A stretch of DNA of 64,000 nucleotides, taken from Haliotis asinina (lineage: Eukaryota; Mollusca; Gastropoda; Lepetellida; Haliotidae). The DNA lies in NCBI RefSeq assembly GCF_037392515.1, contig NC_090280.1, positions 59,595,504 to 59,659,503 on the forward strand, written 5' to 3'. The notes under the pieces were generated by a model. That model was not told the origin of the DNA, searched no databases, and saw nothing but the letters and a program-made list of their open reading frames with translations. Positions 54,666-64,000 of the stretch are shown piece after piece (the stretch's first letter is position 1; each line of letters opens with the position of its first letter). Position numbers and translations under genes: made by a program.

Positions 54666-56330
54666 ACATACCCTGAAGAAATGAAATTAACATAAACCAC
54701 TACTGCTCCTCAATTTAGGAACGGACGAAAATTAGTATGGGTCTACTGCAAGGTGAATGCACAGTTCTGTATCTTTTTTTTAAAAAAAAAAACTTTCTTT
54801 TTCAGTGCTACGGATAATAATGAATAGAAAATGAAACTGAACTGCATGCTTTATATCTACATGAGTGGCTAAAAGCCTAAAACAATGCTGTTGTGACATA
54901 AAACTCCAAGTGAATGTGTTTTACATGAAATTATGTTACTCTTTGAAAGAAACTCTAAATGCAGTTTTGTTTTGGTATGTATCATCTTGATGAGACTTTT
55001 TAGAGAAATGAATAATAATGATAATTATAATTTCAAGTACTTATGAGCATACATGTGTTATGGAAACATACATAGTTTCATATCTCATAAGAAACTGAAG
55101 AATTGAAATAGTTCCACAGGTAACATCCTTTAGAGAAGCAGGAAATAAGTGGTTAGCTACCATGTCATCACTGTTGAAAACACTCTCACCACTTTACTTC
55201 ATAAAGTAAGGCCTATCCAACGACACAGCAACTAACTTTTCTAACAAACAGTAAAAAGAAATTTTCACACGAGACGAATACATAACAAAAGTGGCTGGAA
55301 ACACTAGCAGACTGTTACCTATTATTATTTCAGGAAAATACATTATTTGTGGTCTGAGACTAGTCTAGTTCTGGAGCAGTTTGTGACCTACTGACATCAC
55401 TTTTTATTACAAAGTTTAAATCTAATTCTGCAACTTTTTATTCTGTGGTCTGAGACCTTTTTCAACGATACTGGTTCAAGGATTGATCACCCTCATGCTC
55501 GGTTGCCAGATACTTTAAGGTTCATGTTTCCAAAAACAATTTTGTGGCACATAAGATTATATCCATTTCATACCAAGGTCAAAAAGAGAACTTTCAAGTG
55601 ATGGTTTCAAAAAGCATAAACTTCTGTCCATACGTCAAGCTGTGGTTGTGTCACTTTGATGTCTACCAGTTTTCAAAACACAGTATAAACTGTAGAATCA
55701 TATTTACAAAATGTACAAAATATACAAAGTTTTGGGACAACACAAGGTAAAGAAGCTGCCATGGTTGCTATGGAGATAGAAGGAAGGAATGCTCAGTAAT
55801 TGCCCCCTAAAAATTGAGACAGTATTAATATATAACGAAATACTCCTCAACTTTTGATTAGAAAACAGAAATAATCTAAACCAGCTGTTTAGACACTGAG
55901 GCAGCTTATTGAATATACAAGACTCCAACAGAAGTTAAAATGTCCAATCCCCAGAAATACTTTTCACTATTTGCCTAACAATATGTTCAAGCAATCAGAC
56001 AGCAATCCTGACAAAGTGAAATTGGGAGTAAAGATTATCATTTTCCTAGAAATATTCAGAGAGTTTTCAATACTACAAGCATTTAACTCTTATACATTTA
56101 CTAAAAAAATTGTCATGCAAGAGGATATTTGGACAAGTTTTGCAGAAACTAGCATCAGCAGTTTATACAGGATAGATGCCATGTGGCCTAATATAAGCAT
56201 ACATATTCAAAGAGAATACCCAGATTTTATTAAAAAAAACATATTTCATAGGTATTTATTATTATTACATAGGTTTTGATTCTTACCAATGGAACAACAG
56301 TGATGTTTCACAATGAAATGCCACAAAAAT
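54666..56330. other. Unassigned AT-rich region
   Basis: No gene is supported. The open frames at 55.5-55.9 kb and 55.97-56.28 kb are AT-driven with no domain. Confidence 0.4.
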
Positions 56331-56430
56331 GTTGGGTGAGTGAGCACTGGGTTTTCGGGTTTTACTCCGTAATTCCTGCAATATCTCAGCTGCAGGCACT
56401 GAGAATGGGTCACTAAGGTGTACCCTGCAT
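56331..56430 (-). repeat. SINE tail fragment
   Basis: GAGTGAGCACTGGGTTTTCG then TTTTACTCCGTAATTCCTGC and AATATCTCAGCTGCAGGCAC resemble a worn copy of the tail shared by both SINE families. Confidence 0.4.
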
Positions 56431-57190
56431 CATTAAAGCAGGTGTTCAATTTTGCTTTTTTAAAAGTAATGGGATTTTTTAACCTTCGTGAAAGTCCTCC
56501 CCTTCATCAGTGGCCTTTGCCATCTCTGGAAGGATATTAATCCAAGTACTGCCATACACTTCTAAGACAAAATACAAACTCCCAGAATGAATCACCTGAC
56601 TTCATGAAATATATACAAAATAACTCAATCAACTTTGACAAGACTGATCTAAGATCTTCAAACTTGAAATATAGTGCAGCACTTATTCTTCAAAAAAAAA
56701 AAAAATTTAAGAAAAAAATATTTTGTTCAGTATGTGATGAATTCACTTAAACAACCAACATCCATAAAACTGTCTTTATATGTCTATCACTTCTCAATGC
56801 CATTCAAAGACCTTAAATCAATGTCATGATAATAAATGAAGCTGTCCGATGCCTCATTAACAAATAATCTATTTGGTGTGGCCTCCTATTAATACTGCTT
56901 TGATCATAAAAAAGACGAAAAAAAAGCACCCTGGTCACAAATGGAAGTTTATCAACATTGTAATGGTTGAAAACTAGACAAAAATCTCACATTGGTCAAT
57001 GATCCTATAAAATAGGGTGACCTTGACCTTCATCTGACCTCACATGCCTCAAATACAAAAATTAAATCTGTGTGAATTAAAAATATAATACTCCCATTTC
57101 TATATCGTCCTGGCAAGTATGACACGATCTCACTCCAAGATCTAAATGCCAAAGCTAAAGGAAATGACTATATGGATGACCATTTCTTAC
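56431..57190. other. Unassigned region
   Basis: No gene. TGACCTTGACCTT near 57020 is the reverse of the AGGTCA-rich motif seen at 52.3 kb, so a fragment of the same repeat may lie here. Confidence 0.4.
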
Positions 57191-57400
57191 ATATTACAGG
57201 GGAGTGAGTAAGTGAGTGAGTGAGTAGGTTGAGTTTTACGCAATATTCCAGCTCTATGTAAATATTCCAGTCTGGACCCGACAATCCAGTGATCAACAAC
57301 ATGAGCATCGATATGCGCAGTTAGGAACTGATGACGTGTCAATCAGCATGCCTGACCAACCGATCCCATTAGTCGCCTCTTACGACAAGCATAGTCTCCT
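57191..57400 (-). repeat. SINE family B, 5'-truncated head
   Basis: It begins with (GAGT)n and, on the minus strand, includes CGACTAATGGGATCGGTTGG, GATCACTGGATTGTCGGGTC and the tail. An inverted partner lies 270 bases away at 57668. Confidence 0.8.
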
Positions 57401-57667
57401 AACATATTACATAGGTCAATATTTAGCTTGAAAATTGTGTGAGAATCTACACTGACAAATGGTTCTGTAACCAACCATCGGCTACCCATAACGTCCTTTG
57501 CTTTATTACTGACTCAAAAAATTTCCAAAATGCCAATCAATCTATTAAAAGCCAATCCTACAAAGATAATTTGAATAGAGAAATTACATATTTGAAGCAA
57601 ATAGCAATTTCAGATTAATTCTCTGCTTGATTGAAAATCAATTCATATCAAAGCAGTACTAATTCAA
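57401..57667. other. Spacer between inverted SINE B copies
   Basis: No gene. The two SINE B copies on either side are in opposite orientation, so a transcript through here could form a long hairpin. Confidence 0.5.
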
Positions 57668-57950
57668 GATGACCCGTGAAGGTCCCGTGGTAGAATAGGC
57701 CTTCAGCAACCCATGCTTGCCATAAAAGGCGACTCAGCTTGTCGTAAGAGGCGACTAACGGGATCGGGTGGTCAGGCTCGCTGACTTGGTTGACGCGTGT
57801 CATCGGTTCCCAATTGCGCAGATCGATGCTCATGTTGTTGATCACTGGATTGTCTGGTCCAGACTCGATTATTTACAGACCGCCACCATATAGCTGTAAT
57901 ATTGCTGAGTGCGGCGTAAAACTGAACTCACTCACTCACTCACTCACTAA
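57668..57950 (+). repeat. SINE family B, full length
   Basis: The cleanest copy in the window: GACCCGTGAAGGTCCCGTGG, TAGAATAGGCCTTCAGCAAC, CGTAAGAGGCGACTAACGGG, TTGTCTGGTCCAGACTCGAT, CACCATATAGCTGTAATATT and GCTGAGTGCGGCGTAAAACT, ending in (CACT)n. Confidence 0.9.
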
Positions 57951-59404
57951 TTCAAGATATTATTCGGTAATTGACATGGGAAGATTTACCGAGTTATATC
58001 AAAAACTCATAAAATTGAGTCTTAACTACATTGCTGCTTAGACAAATTACAAATCTTAATGCATGTACATGTATCTCAATAGAATTGGCATTAAAGACCC
58101 CATAACACATCATATCTAATGATACGACCTTCATTGAAAGTATTTATTAAATTTTCACAACAATATAACTATACTTAACAGCAAACAAAATGCAAGTTTC
58201 GAAAAAATGAAGTCTCATAAAATGAGGAATCAATGCCTTCTATTTATGTTCCTCTTCTTAAAGTCGGACTGCATTTAAATAAATATTGAAGTGGAAATAC
58301 ACTGAAAACCTGCAAAACCTACACATTGCCACTACAAAAATATGACAATTTGGATTTGGGAAAAGCAATACATTTTTCACGCTTATAACATCATACTGAA
58401 TTAAAATTAACATACAAATGATACATTTATTTCTTATAACCCCTGTGCTCGTGTCACTTTATATACAAAAATAATATTTATTATTTATTTGTGTGTCAAA
58501 ATTACATTGCTATCAGAAATAGTACATGTACCGATTACTACACAAGGATGGAGAAGGGAAACAACCTTATAAGTTGCGGCTGAAAATCCACACGAGAAAG
58601 CTGGCATGTCATATGTACATACATTCTTCTGACAACTAAATCACATGATTTGTAATATCTTCACACAATCAAATGATGTTATTATTGCTAAACTGAAATC
58701 ATTGATTTAGCATTTGATGCCAGAAAACGCCTGTAGGACTATATTTGGTATGATTTCATTATGTGTTTTTGTGCAGTGTTAAGAGTATTTAAGTTTGAAA
58801 TCTGAATATTAAAACTAAAACCCACTGATGTCTTATCAAATATTAATCAGCATCACAATGAACATGATATTTATCTATGTTAAATTGCATCAAATAAAAT
58901 ACTGATCTTATTTATTGAGGCCAGACCATTTGATCACCCCAGGGTTAAAAAAATTTCATGATATCACACGGAATGTTTGATGTTACAAACTGCTGTTTAT
59001 TACTCACCCATTGAAGATATCACTGTTTAATAATTTTACAAAGTTATTACACATTGTGTAATAACATCACATGATGCTGGATGTGACGTCAAAATGTTTT
59101 TTACTGTTATGATGTCACAACGCTAATACCTCTGTCACAATTGTATTAGACCTTGCTTGACTAGCGGAAAGCTGAGTGTCACCACGCTCGTTGAATTCTT
59201 AGGGAAGAATTATTTAGCTCAATATCATTTTGCTAATGTTGGGTGAGTAGTAAATAAAATACTAAACTATGTTCCATGTAACACCATATTTATTTATTTA
59301 TTTGCCTCGTTAGCTACCAAACCATTCACACTTTGTATTCTCTATATATTCATATCACAGCACATCTGACTAAAATATGACAGATCAAGTCGTCACAACG
59401 AGTG
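57951..59404. other. Unassigned AT-rich region
   Basis: No gene or recognised repeat. GATATC/GTAATAAC inverted motifs near 59.0 kb (AAGTTATTACACATTGTGTA) form a small hairpin. Confidence 0.4.
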
Positions 59405-59545
59405 ACCTTAGTTCTACGCCTCTTTTAGCAATATTTAAGCAATATCACAGTGGGGACACCAGAAATGGGCTCCACATATTGTACCCATTTGGGGAATTAA
59501 ACATGGTTCTACACTTTAACTACTAGGCTACCATACTCTCCTTAC
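59405..59545 (-). repeat. SINE family A, diverged
   Basis: The minus strand shows GGTAGCCTAGTAGTTAAAGT, a decayed B box, ATGTGGAGCCCATTTCTGGT and GTCCCCACTGTGATATTGC, then GCGTAGAACTAAGGTCACTC. Confidence 0.75.
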
Positions 59546-59699
59546 TCCTTACTACCATGCTCCCTTTTCTCGAAATGACGTTATCAGATGGAGGGATTAT
59601 TAGCTCTGTGTTTCCATACATTAAATACAATATAAACTGCTCAAAGGAAGTAAAGAACATCCGAATTTTCATGTGGCTATGGATATGTCATGGTAAGAG

Positions 59700-59855
59700 G
59701 GCATTATTTTAAATAGGTAATAGCAACACTCCAGCAATATCACTGCAGGGAGACCAAAGTTGGCCTTCATACACTGTACCCATGTGAGGAATCAAATCCA
59801 GGTCATCAGTGTGATGAGTGAACGCTTCAACCACTAGGCTACCCCATTGCCCTAG
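59700..59855 (-). repeat. SINE family A, diverged
   Basis: The minus strand has GGGGTAGCCTAGTGGTTGAA, GGATTTGATTCCTCACATGG and ATATTGCTGGAGTGTTGC. It has the A-box head and a worn B box. Confidence 0.75.
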
Positions 59856-60964
59856 ATATGTCTTACTCGTTGGGAACTGTGTAATCTTAGATGGGTATTG
59901 CCTTGGCCATCAGATCAAAGGTGTTCTTTCATCTTCTTTTGAGAAGTATATTGTATATTGCAAATGTGTGGCAAGTACACCTTCTATTCCAAATAAAAAT
60001 ACTTTTATATGCAAACACTAAAGTGTAATAATCTCATCAACAAAAGTTATTCTTAATAAATTGTATGTAAGAGACATAATTTTAATCAGTGACACTGCAT
60101 AAGAATACAATAAGACTTAACTATCACATTTTTTATAGTGCCCACAAGAAGCCCATTATTTGCCACATTTCAAAAATTCTTATCTCCGAATATTAAAAAA
60201 GGTAGGGTATAGTCTGCAGAAAAAACGAAAACAAAAAAACAAAACAAAATTCATCACGCTGATGACGGTGCTTAAAAGTACTTCCTGCTTGGCAACCTCA
60301 TTAGTATATTTATCAGATTAATTTATCTGATGACAGAGCCCTGTGTATGATAAACCTATTTATCATCCAAAACTGTGTTCCACGTGAGATATTGCTTGTG
60401 TGAGATCAGACGATATCTCCTAGGACAGCAGATTTTGTACGATGCCCTGACAATGCTATGACATCATGAAGTTGATGACATCACAATGCTATGACATCGG
60501 TGCACTGCCAATCTAATGGCAGTACTGTGTTCAGAGATGAACATTCGTATTGAAACCTAATGACTAATGATTTTGGATGACAAACAGAATCTCACCCTTG
60601 TGTCTACTGATATAAATTATATCAACACAAGCCAATAAAGTAACAAATATCTGAGACTTGGGTGAGATTCTCTATGTAATAACTGATATCCAGTGATGTA
60701 AAATATGATATCAAATGGTCCTGCAAATGGTAGAATGGTTTTGTAAAGTTAAAGTTTTGTCACAAAATCATCATCTATCCAGAGTAAGATGCCTCCTTCT
60801 TATAATATGATATATACCCTGGACCCTGTCTCTCATCACGCTTCCAGTCTGGGCAAGCCCTCATCCTCTTAATTCTTATCACTGATGCAGAACAGGAAGT
60901 TTCTGGACCATGAGTCTGAAGTCTCTAACCAGTCACTTTCTCTCTTTGAACATGAGCATGGCAC
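59856..60964. other. Unassigned region
   Basis: No supported gene. Near 60.59-60.67 kb GAATCTCACCC and GGGTGAGATTCTC form an inverted repeat 70 bases apart, possibly the ends of a tiny palindromic repeat. Confidence 0.4.
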
Positions 60965-61225
60965 GAAGTGAGTGAGTATGGTTTTAAGGAGTCTTTAGCA
61001 ATATTCCAACATTACAGTTGGGGGACACCAGAAATGGGTTTCACACATTGTACTGAGTTTGGTTTTACGCGGCTTTTAACAATAACGCAGCTACATCACG
61101 GTGGGGTACACCAGAAATGGACTTCACACATTGTACCCATGTGGGGATTTGAAACACATTGTACCCATGTGGGAAATTGAACACAGACCTTTGGTGTAAT
61201 GAGCTTCAACCCCAACATCTGGTGA
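60965..61225 (-). repeat. Two nested or adjacent SINE family A copies
   Basis: Two tails lie head to tail: GAGTATGGTTTTAAGGAGTC with TAGCAATATTCC at 60972, and TGAGTTTGGTTTTACGCGGC with AACAATAACGCAGC at 61053. Each is followed by the ACACCAGAAATGG body. The shared head is worn near 61200. Confidence 0.75.
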
Positions 61226-61630
61226 TAAATCATCCATCATTTGATTGGATGGCTGGAGTAAGAGATGAAAGTATTGCCATGATGACGACAAGGTCCAGGA
61301 TACTTGTACAAAACTAAGGGTACTTCAACATGCAGTCTTACAAAACAAGTGATGTTACACATTCCCAACTTTCATAACACAAGGCACATGTAAATATTGA
61401 ATACAAACTAAATGTATAAAATATATAGCTTCATATAAAATTATCATTGTATAGTTTGGCGGGAAGTAGATTGTTTACCTGAAATGAGAAAAAAAGTCAA
61501 AAGTCACATTATTGATACATTGTTAACGGAGCCTTATAATTTGACACTGGGTAAGGACCTCATAAAGTATGATTCACAGAGCCTCTCATTTCATGTAGCT
61601 AAAACCAATCTACATAACGCATGACTGACA
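61226..61630. other. Unassigned region
   Basis: No supported gene. A good acceptor-like tract on the minus strand (CTTTTTTTCTCATTTCAG, ending at 61479) precedes a 15-codon frame; this alone is too weak to call an exon. Confidence 0.35.
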
Positions 61631-61780
61631 GAGTTTGGTTTTATGCCACTTTTAGCAATATTCCAGCAGCATCACTGCTGGGAACACAAGAAATGAGCTG
61701 CACACAATGTGGAATTTGAAACTGGGTCTTTGGGGTGATGAGTCAATGCTTTAAACACTAGGCTACTCCACTGTCCCAAA
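61631..61780 (-). repeat. SINE family A
   Basis: The minus strand has GGAGTAGCCTAGTGTTTAAA, CAGTTTCAAATTCCACATTG and AGTGATGCTGCTGGAATATT, then GCTAAAAGTGGCATAAAACC. The B box is lost. Confidence 0.8.
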
Positions 61781-61865
61781 TAAGGCATGAATGTCAGAGC
61801 CTCTTAATGCATATACTTCATGAGATCTGCAGAACGATCAATACTAAATAGAATCACAAGGTATG

Positions 61866-62030
61866 ACTGAATAAGGTTTTTTTTCACATCGCGTGTAGCA
61901 ATATTCCAGCAACATCATGGCAGGCAACACAAGAAATGGGCTGCACACAATTTACCCATGAGGGTATTCAAATTTGGGTCTTTGGCATGACGAGCCAATG
62001 ATTTAACCACTTTGACCCCACCACATGATC
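61866..62030 (-). repeat. SINE family A
   Basis: The minus strand has GGGGTCAAAGTGGTTAAATC, ATTGGCTCGTCATGCCAAAG, GTGTGCAGCCCATTTCTTGT and ATGATGTTGCTGGAATATTG. Confidence 0.8.
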
Positions 62031-63524
62031 TCAGAGGCTCTTATACCATAATACTCGACAAGATCTGTAGGACAGTCACCACTAATAGCCTCATAAGGCA
62101 TGATACAGAGATCTTTTGTTTTGGTTTTATGCTGTCCATTTTTTGAGGTGAATCAACGGATGGTAAAGTATTCTCCAAGAAGATTGCTTGAGGATATTGA
62201 AACCCAACCTGCCTTTTGTCTATTATCGACTTTGCTTTAATAATTGATACACAGTGTGCAAGAGAAAACTTTCATGACAGTATACAGAAGGGAGTTCAGC
62301 ATCACTTAGGGAATCACAATATGGGCCTCAAACAAACATATTCAGTGTTCGCATTAATCTTTTTTTTTGGTGCTGCAAGAGGCATGGATCTCAGCGCTTC
62401 AAAGAAAGACGATTATAACATGGCCTCAACTTACATCTCTCATACATCAAACTAATGAAACTTAACCCTGAATCTCTATCAATTTGTCATTTCCAATTCT
62501 ATATTGCAAAAATATAATGGTGAAAGAGGCAAGGTTGGATAAATATATGGCTCTATGAAAAATTCATATACTCACAAAAACAAGTTAAGGAACACTTTAA
62601 TCTTTCATATTACTATCATTAACCTGTCAAATCATGAGTCTTTCTTCTATCATATTACTATTTCTGGCATCTAGAGTTAAACATTTCCACATGAAAGAGT
62701 TGGATGTCCTTAACTTTTTATGAGCAGCATATTATCAAACATGTCACATTTTGACTTATTTTCCAATTGTGTTGACATCATTTTCCTGCCAAATGTAACA
62801 TATCATCAGGACAATGAACTGACCATATCAGATTCAAAATGGACCCACTAATAGCACTACCGTTACACCATGCATTCAAAACACCAGTCTTTTCAATGAA
62901 AATTAGATACATATATTTATGTCATAAATGTTCAGAATTTGCAAAGACTTGCACATCACATCATTTTCCAAAAATCAGTATTGTTCTCTAAAGCAAATGA
63001 TAAATGGAAACTGGTGGACATTTTCTTAGCATGAAAATTAACTGTGAATGGTAATGAATGGATCTCATACAACCGACCCCATAAAAAGAATGCTACTCAA
63101 CATTTGCAAAGGATCCCACCTTCAACCAATGACCTGTTCCTTAGTAAAGTTTTAGTAGTATATACACCAATGAATCCCAAAAACAGATCATATGATATTT
63201 CACATTTTTTCAGCTCATTATCATTTCCAAAATATTTTCCTGAAATTCTTGATTCTAACCAAAACTGATATCTGAGTAAGTGTAATTTACAAGTGTTTAC
63301 AAATCCTGTTAAAAGCAACCATTCCCTATTTGAAATAAACACACATTATTCTAACCATTTCATTAGTTAAACACCCTTGAATTAAACCTGAGACAAAATT
63401 GTTAATTTGCCTTAACATACTCAACCCCAAAAGTTAAGAAGCACCCCAATATTTTAAGCATTAGATGGATCATAAATACTTTAATATTGAAAAAATTATA
63501 TAAATAGATGTCAATGATACATAC
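62031..63524. other. Unassigned AT-rich region
   Basis: A SINE tail remnant (TTTTGGTTTTATGCTGTCCA) lies near 62120. No gene is supported; the small frames at 62.2 and 63.1 kb have no domain. Confidence 0.4.
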
Positions 63525-63695
63525 AAGTAAATAGACCAAACACACTGCATTACTCCCTAACTGGTCAACAGAAGCACTAACATCTTTGTTTAACAACACA
63601 ATATGCTGCAACATATTCACAAATTCATCCTCAGTGGACACTGGAACAGTCTCTTGATATGTTCCGATTAACATCCCTGGGACCAAAATATTTAT
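63525..63695 (-). CDS. Possible internal exon of an unknown gene
   Basis: Acceptor ATTGTTTATACTGTGCAG, then a 171-nt open frame (INILVPGMLIGTYQETVPVS, TEDEFVNMLQHIVLLNKD, VSASVDQLGSNAVCLVYL) to a donor GTATGT. Length is a multiple of three. The residue pattern looks coding, but I recognise no family. Its neighbours would lie outside the window or in DNA I could not assign. Confidence 0.35.
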
Positions 63696-64000
63696 CTGCA
63701 CAGTATAAACAATAAACAAATGCCTAATGTTTATTTGACAGGCCATAGGCATTTACATCCCATAGGAACAGCCTAGAACACTCACATTTTCAATGAAGAC
63801 TTTGTCACAGGGTGATTGGTTTGGTTTTCGCATCTCTCAAGTGTCACACCTAGGACTCCATTTAAAGTGTTAACCTACTTGCACCAGGTGCAACCTACCA
63901 TAAAAACCCAAGTTGCACCGGCCAAATTCCTGCCACAATGCAGTGTGTTAAAACGTCAGAGGTTTTGGTGCACATAAACATATTCCTGTGATGTAGTACC
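63696..64000. other. Unassigned window end
   Basis: No gene or recognised repeat. Confidence 0.4.

Noticed and set aside
61431-61478. Terminal exon after a strong acceptor on the minus strand
   Set aside because: Only 15 codons and no partner exon; too little to support a call.
36838-62030. Functional tRNA genes at the A/B-box sites
   Set aside because: The heads lack a cloverleaf with acceptor stem pairing and continue into the SINE body, so they are SINE promoters.

Overview
This 64-kb window is animal nuclear DNA, most likely from a marine gastropod and probably an abalone (Haliotis) or close relative. Four things point there: genes are split by GT-AG introns; two paralogous C-type lectin genes have the mollusc perlucin/CTLD style; the non-coding DNA carries many copies of two short repeat families that I associate with abalone sequence; and Polinton, BEL/Pao, Penelope, P-like, hAT, R4-type LINE and XPG-nuclease transposons sit together. 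The species call is inference.

Layout. 1-1170: the end of a Polinton with an open integrase gene. 1.6-3.5 kb: a truncated Penelope-like retroelement with a TATA promoter and a hammerhead-ribozyme-like fold at its start. 3.5-6.05 kb: a BEL/Pao pol fossil with a possible 3' LTR. 6.9-11.6 kb: C-type lectin gene 1 (three recognised exons), its introns filled by SINEs and a 2.4-kb minisatellite and its 3' flank by a 36-bp minisatellite. 12.3-15.8 kb: unannotated DNA with a mariner scrap. 15.82-22.52 kb: a DNA transposon with terminal inverted repeats and a decayed minus-strand gene for an XPG/FEN-like nuclease with a C-terminal cysteine cluster (Academ-like). 22.56-22.96 kb: a MITE with perfect 33-bp terminal inverted repeats. 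24.77-26.69 kb: a second BEL/Pao fossil on the minus strand. 26.80-32.80 kb: an element bounded by inverted repeats, with two convergent genes: a broken P/THAP9-like transposase and an apparently intact spliced C2H2 protein. 32.9-36.1 kb: a multi-exon hAT transposase gene with two disruptions.

36.5-51.1 kb: C-type lectin gene 2. It has a signal-peptide exon, a first CTLD exon with an in-frame TGA, and a last CTLD exon that is present twice. Its second intron holds an almost intact R4/Dong-type LINE set in a TAA microsatellite, a 38-copy 46-bp satellite, and an antisense fragment of the same LINE. The last exon lies inside a 2.67-kb tandem duplication whose two copies look identical apart from one microsatellite unit. 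51.1-64 kb: AT-rich DNA with many SINE copies, a decayed THAP-like reading frame and a few isolated exon-like frames of unknown genes.

The host content that can be supported is the lectin pair. Their CTLD exons break at the same place and in the same phase, so they look like paralogues whose introns and intergenic space have been repeatedly invaded. Nearly everything else is mobile DNA. The most interesting items are the Penelope ribozyme-like fold, the XPG-nuclease transposon, the two-gene P-like element, and the recent duplication of a lectin exon.
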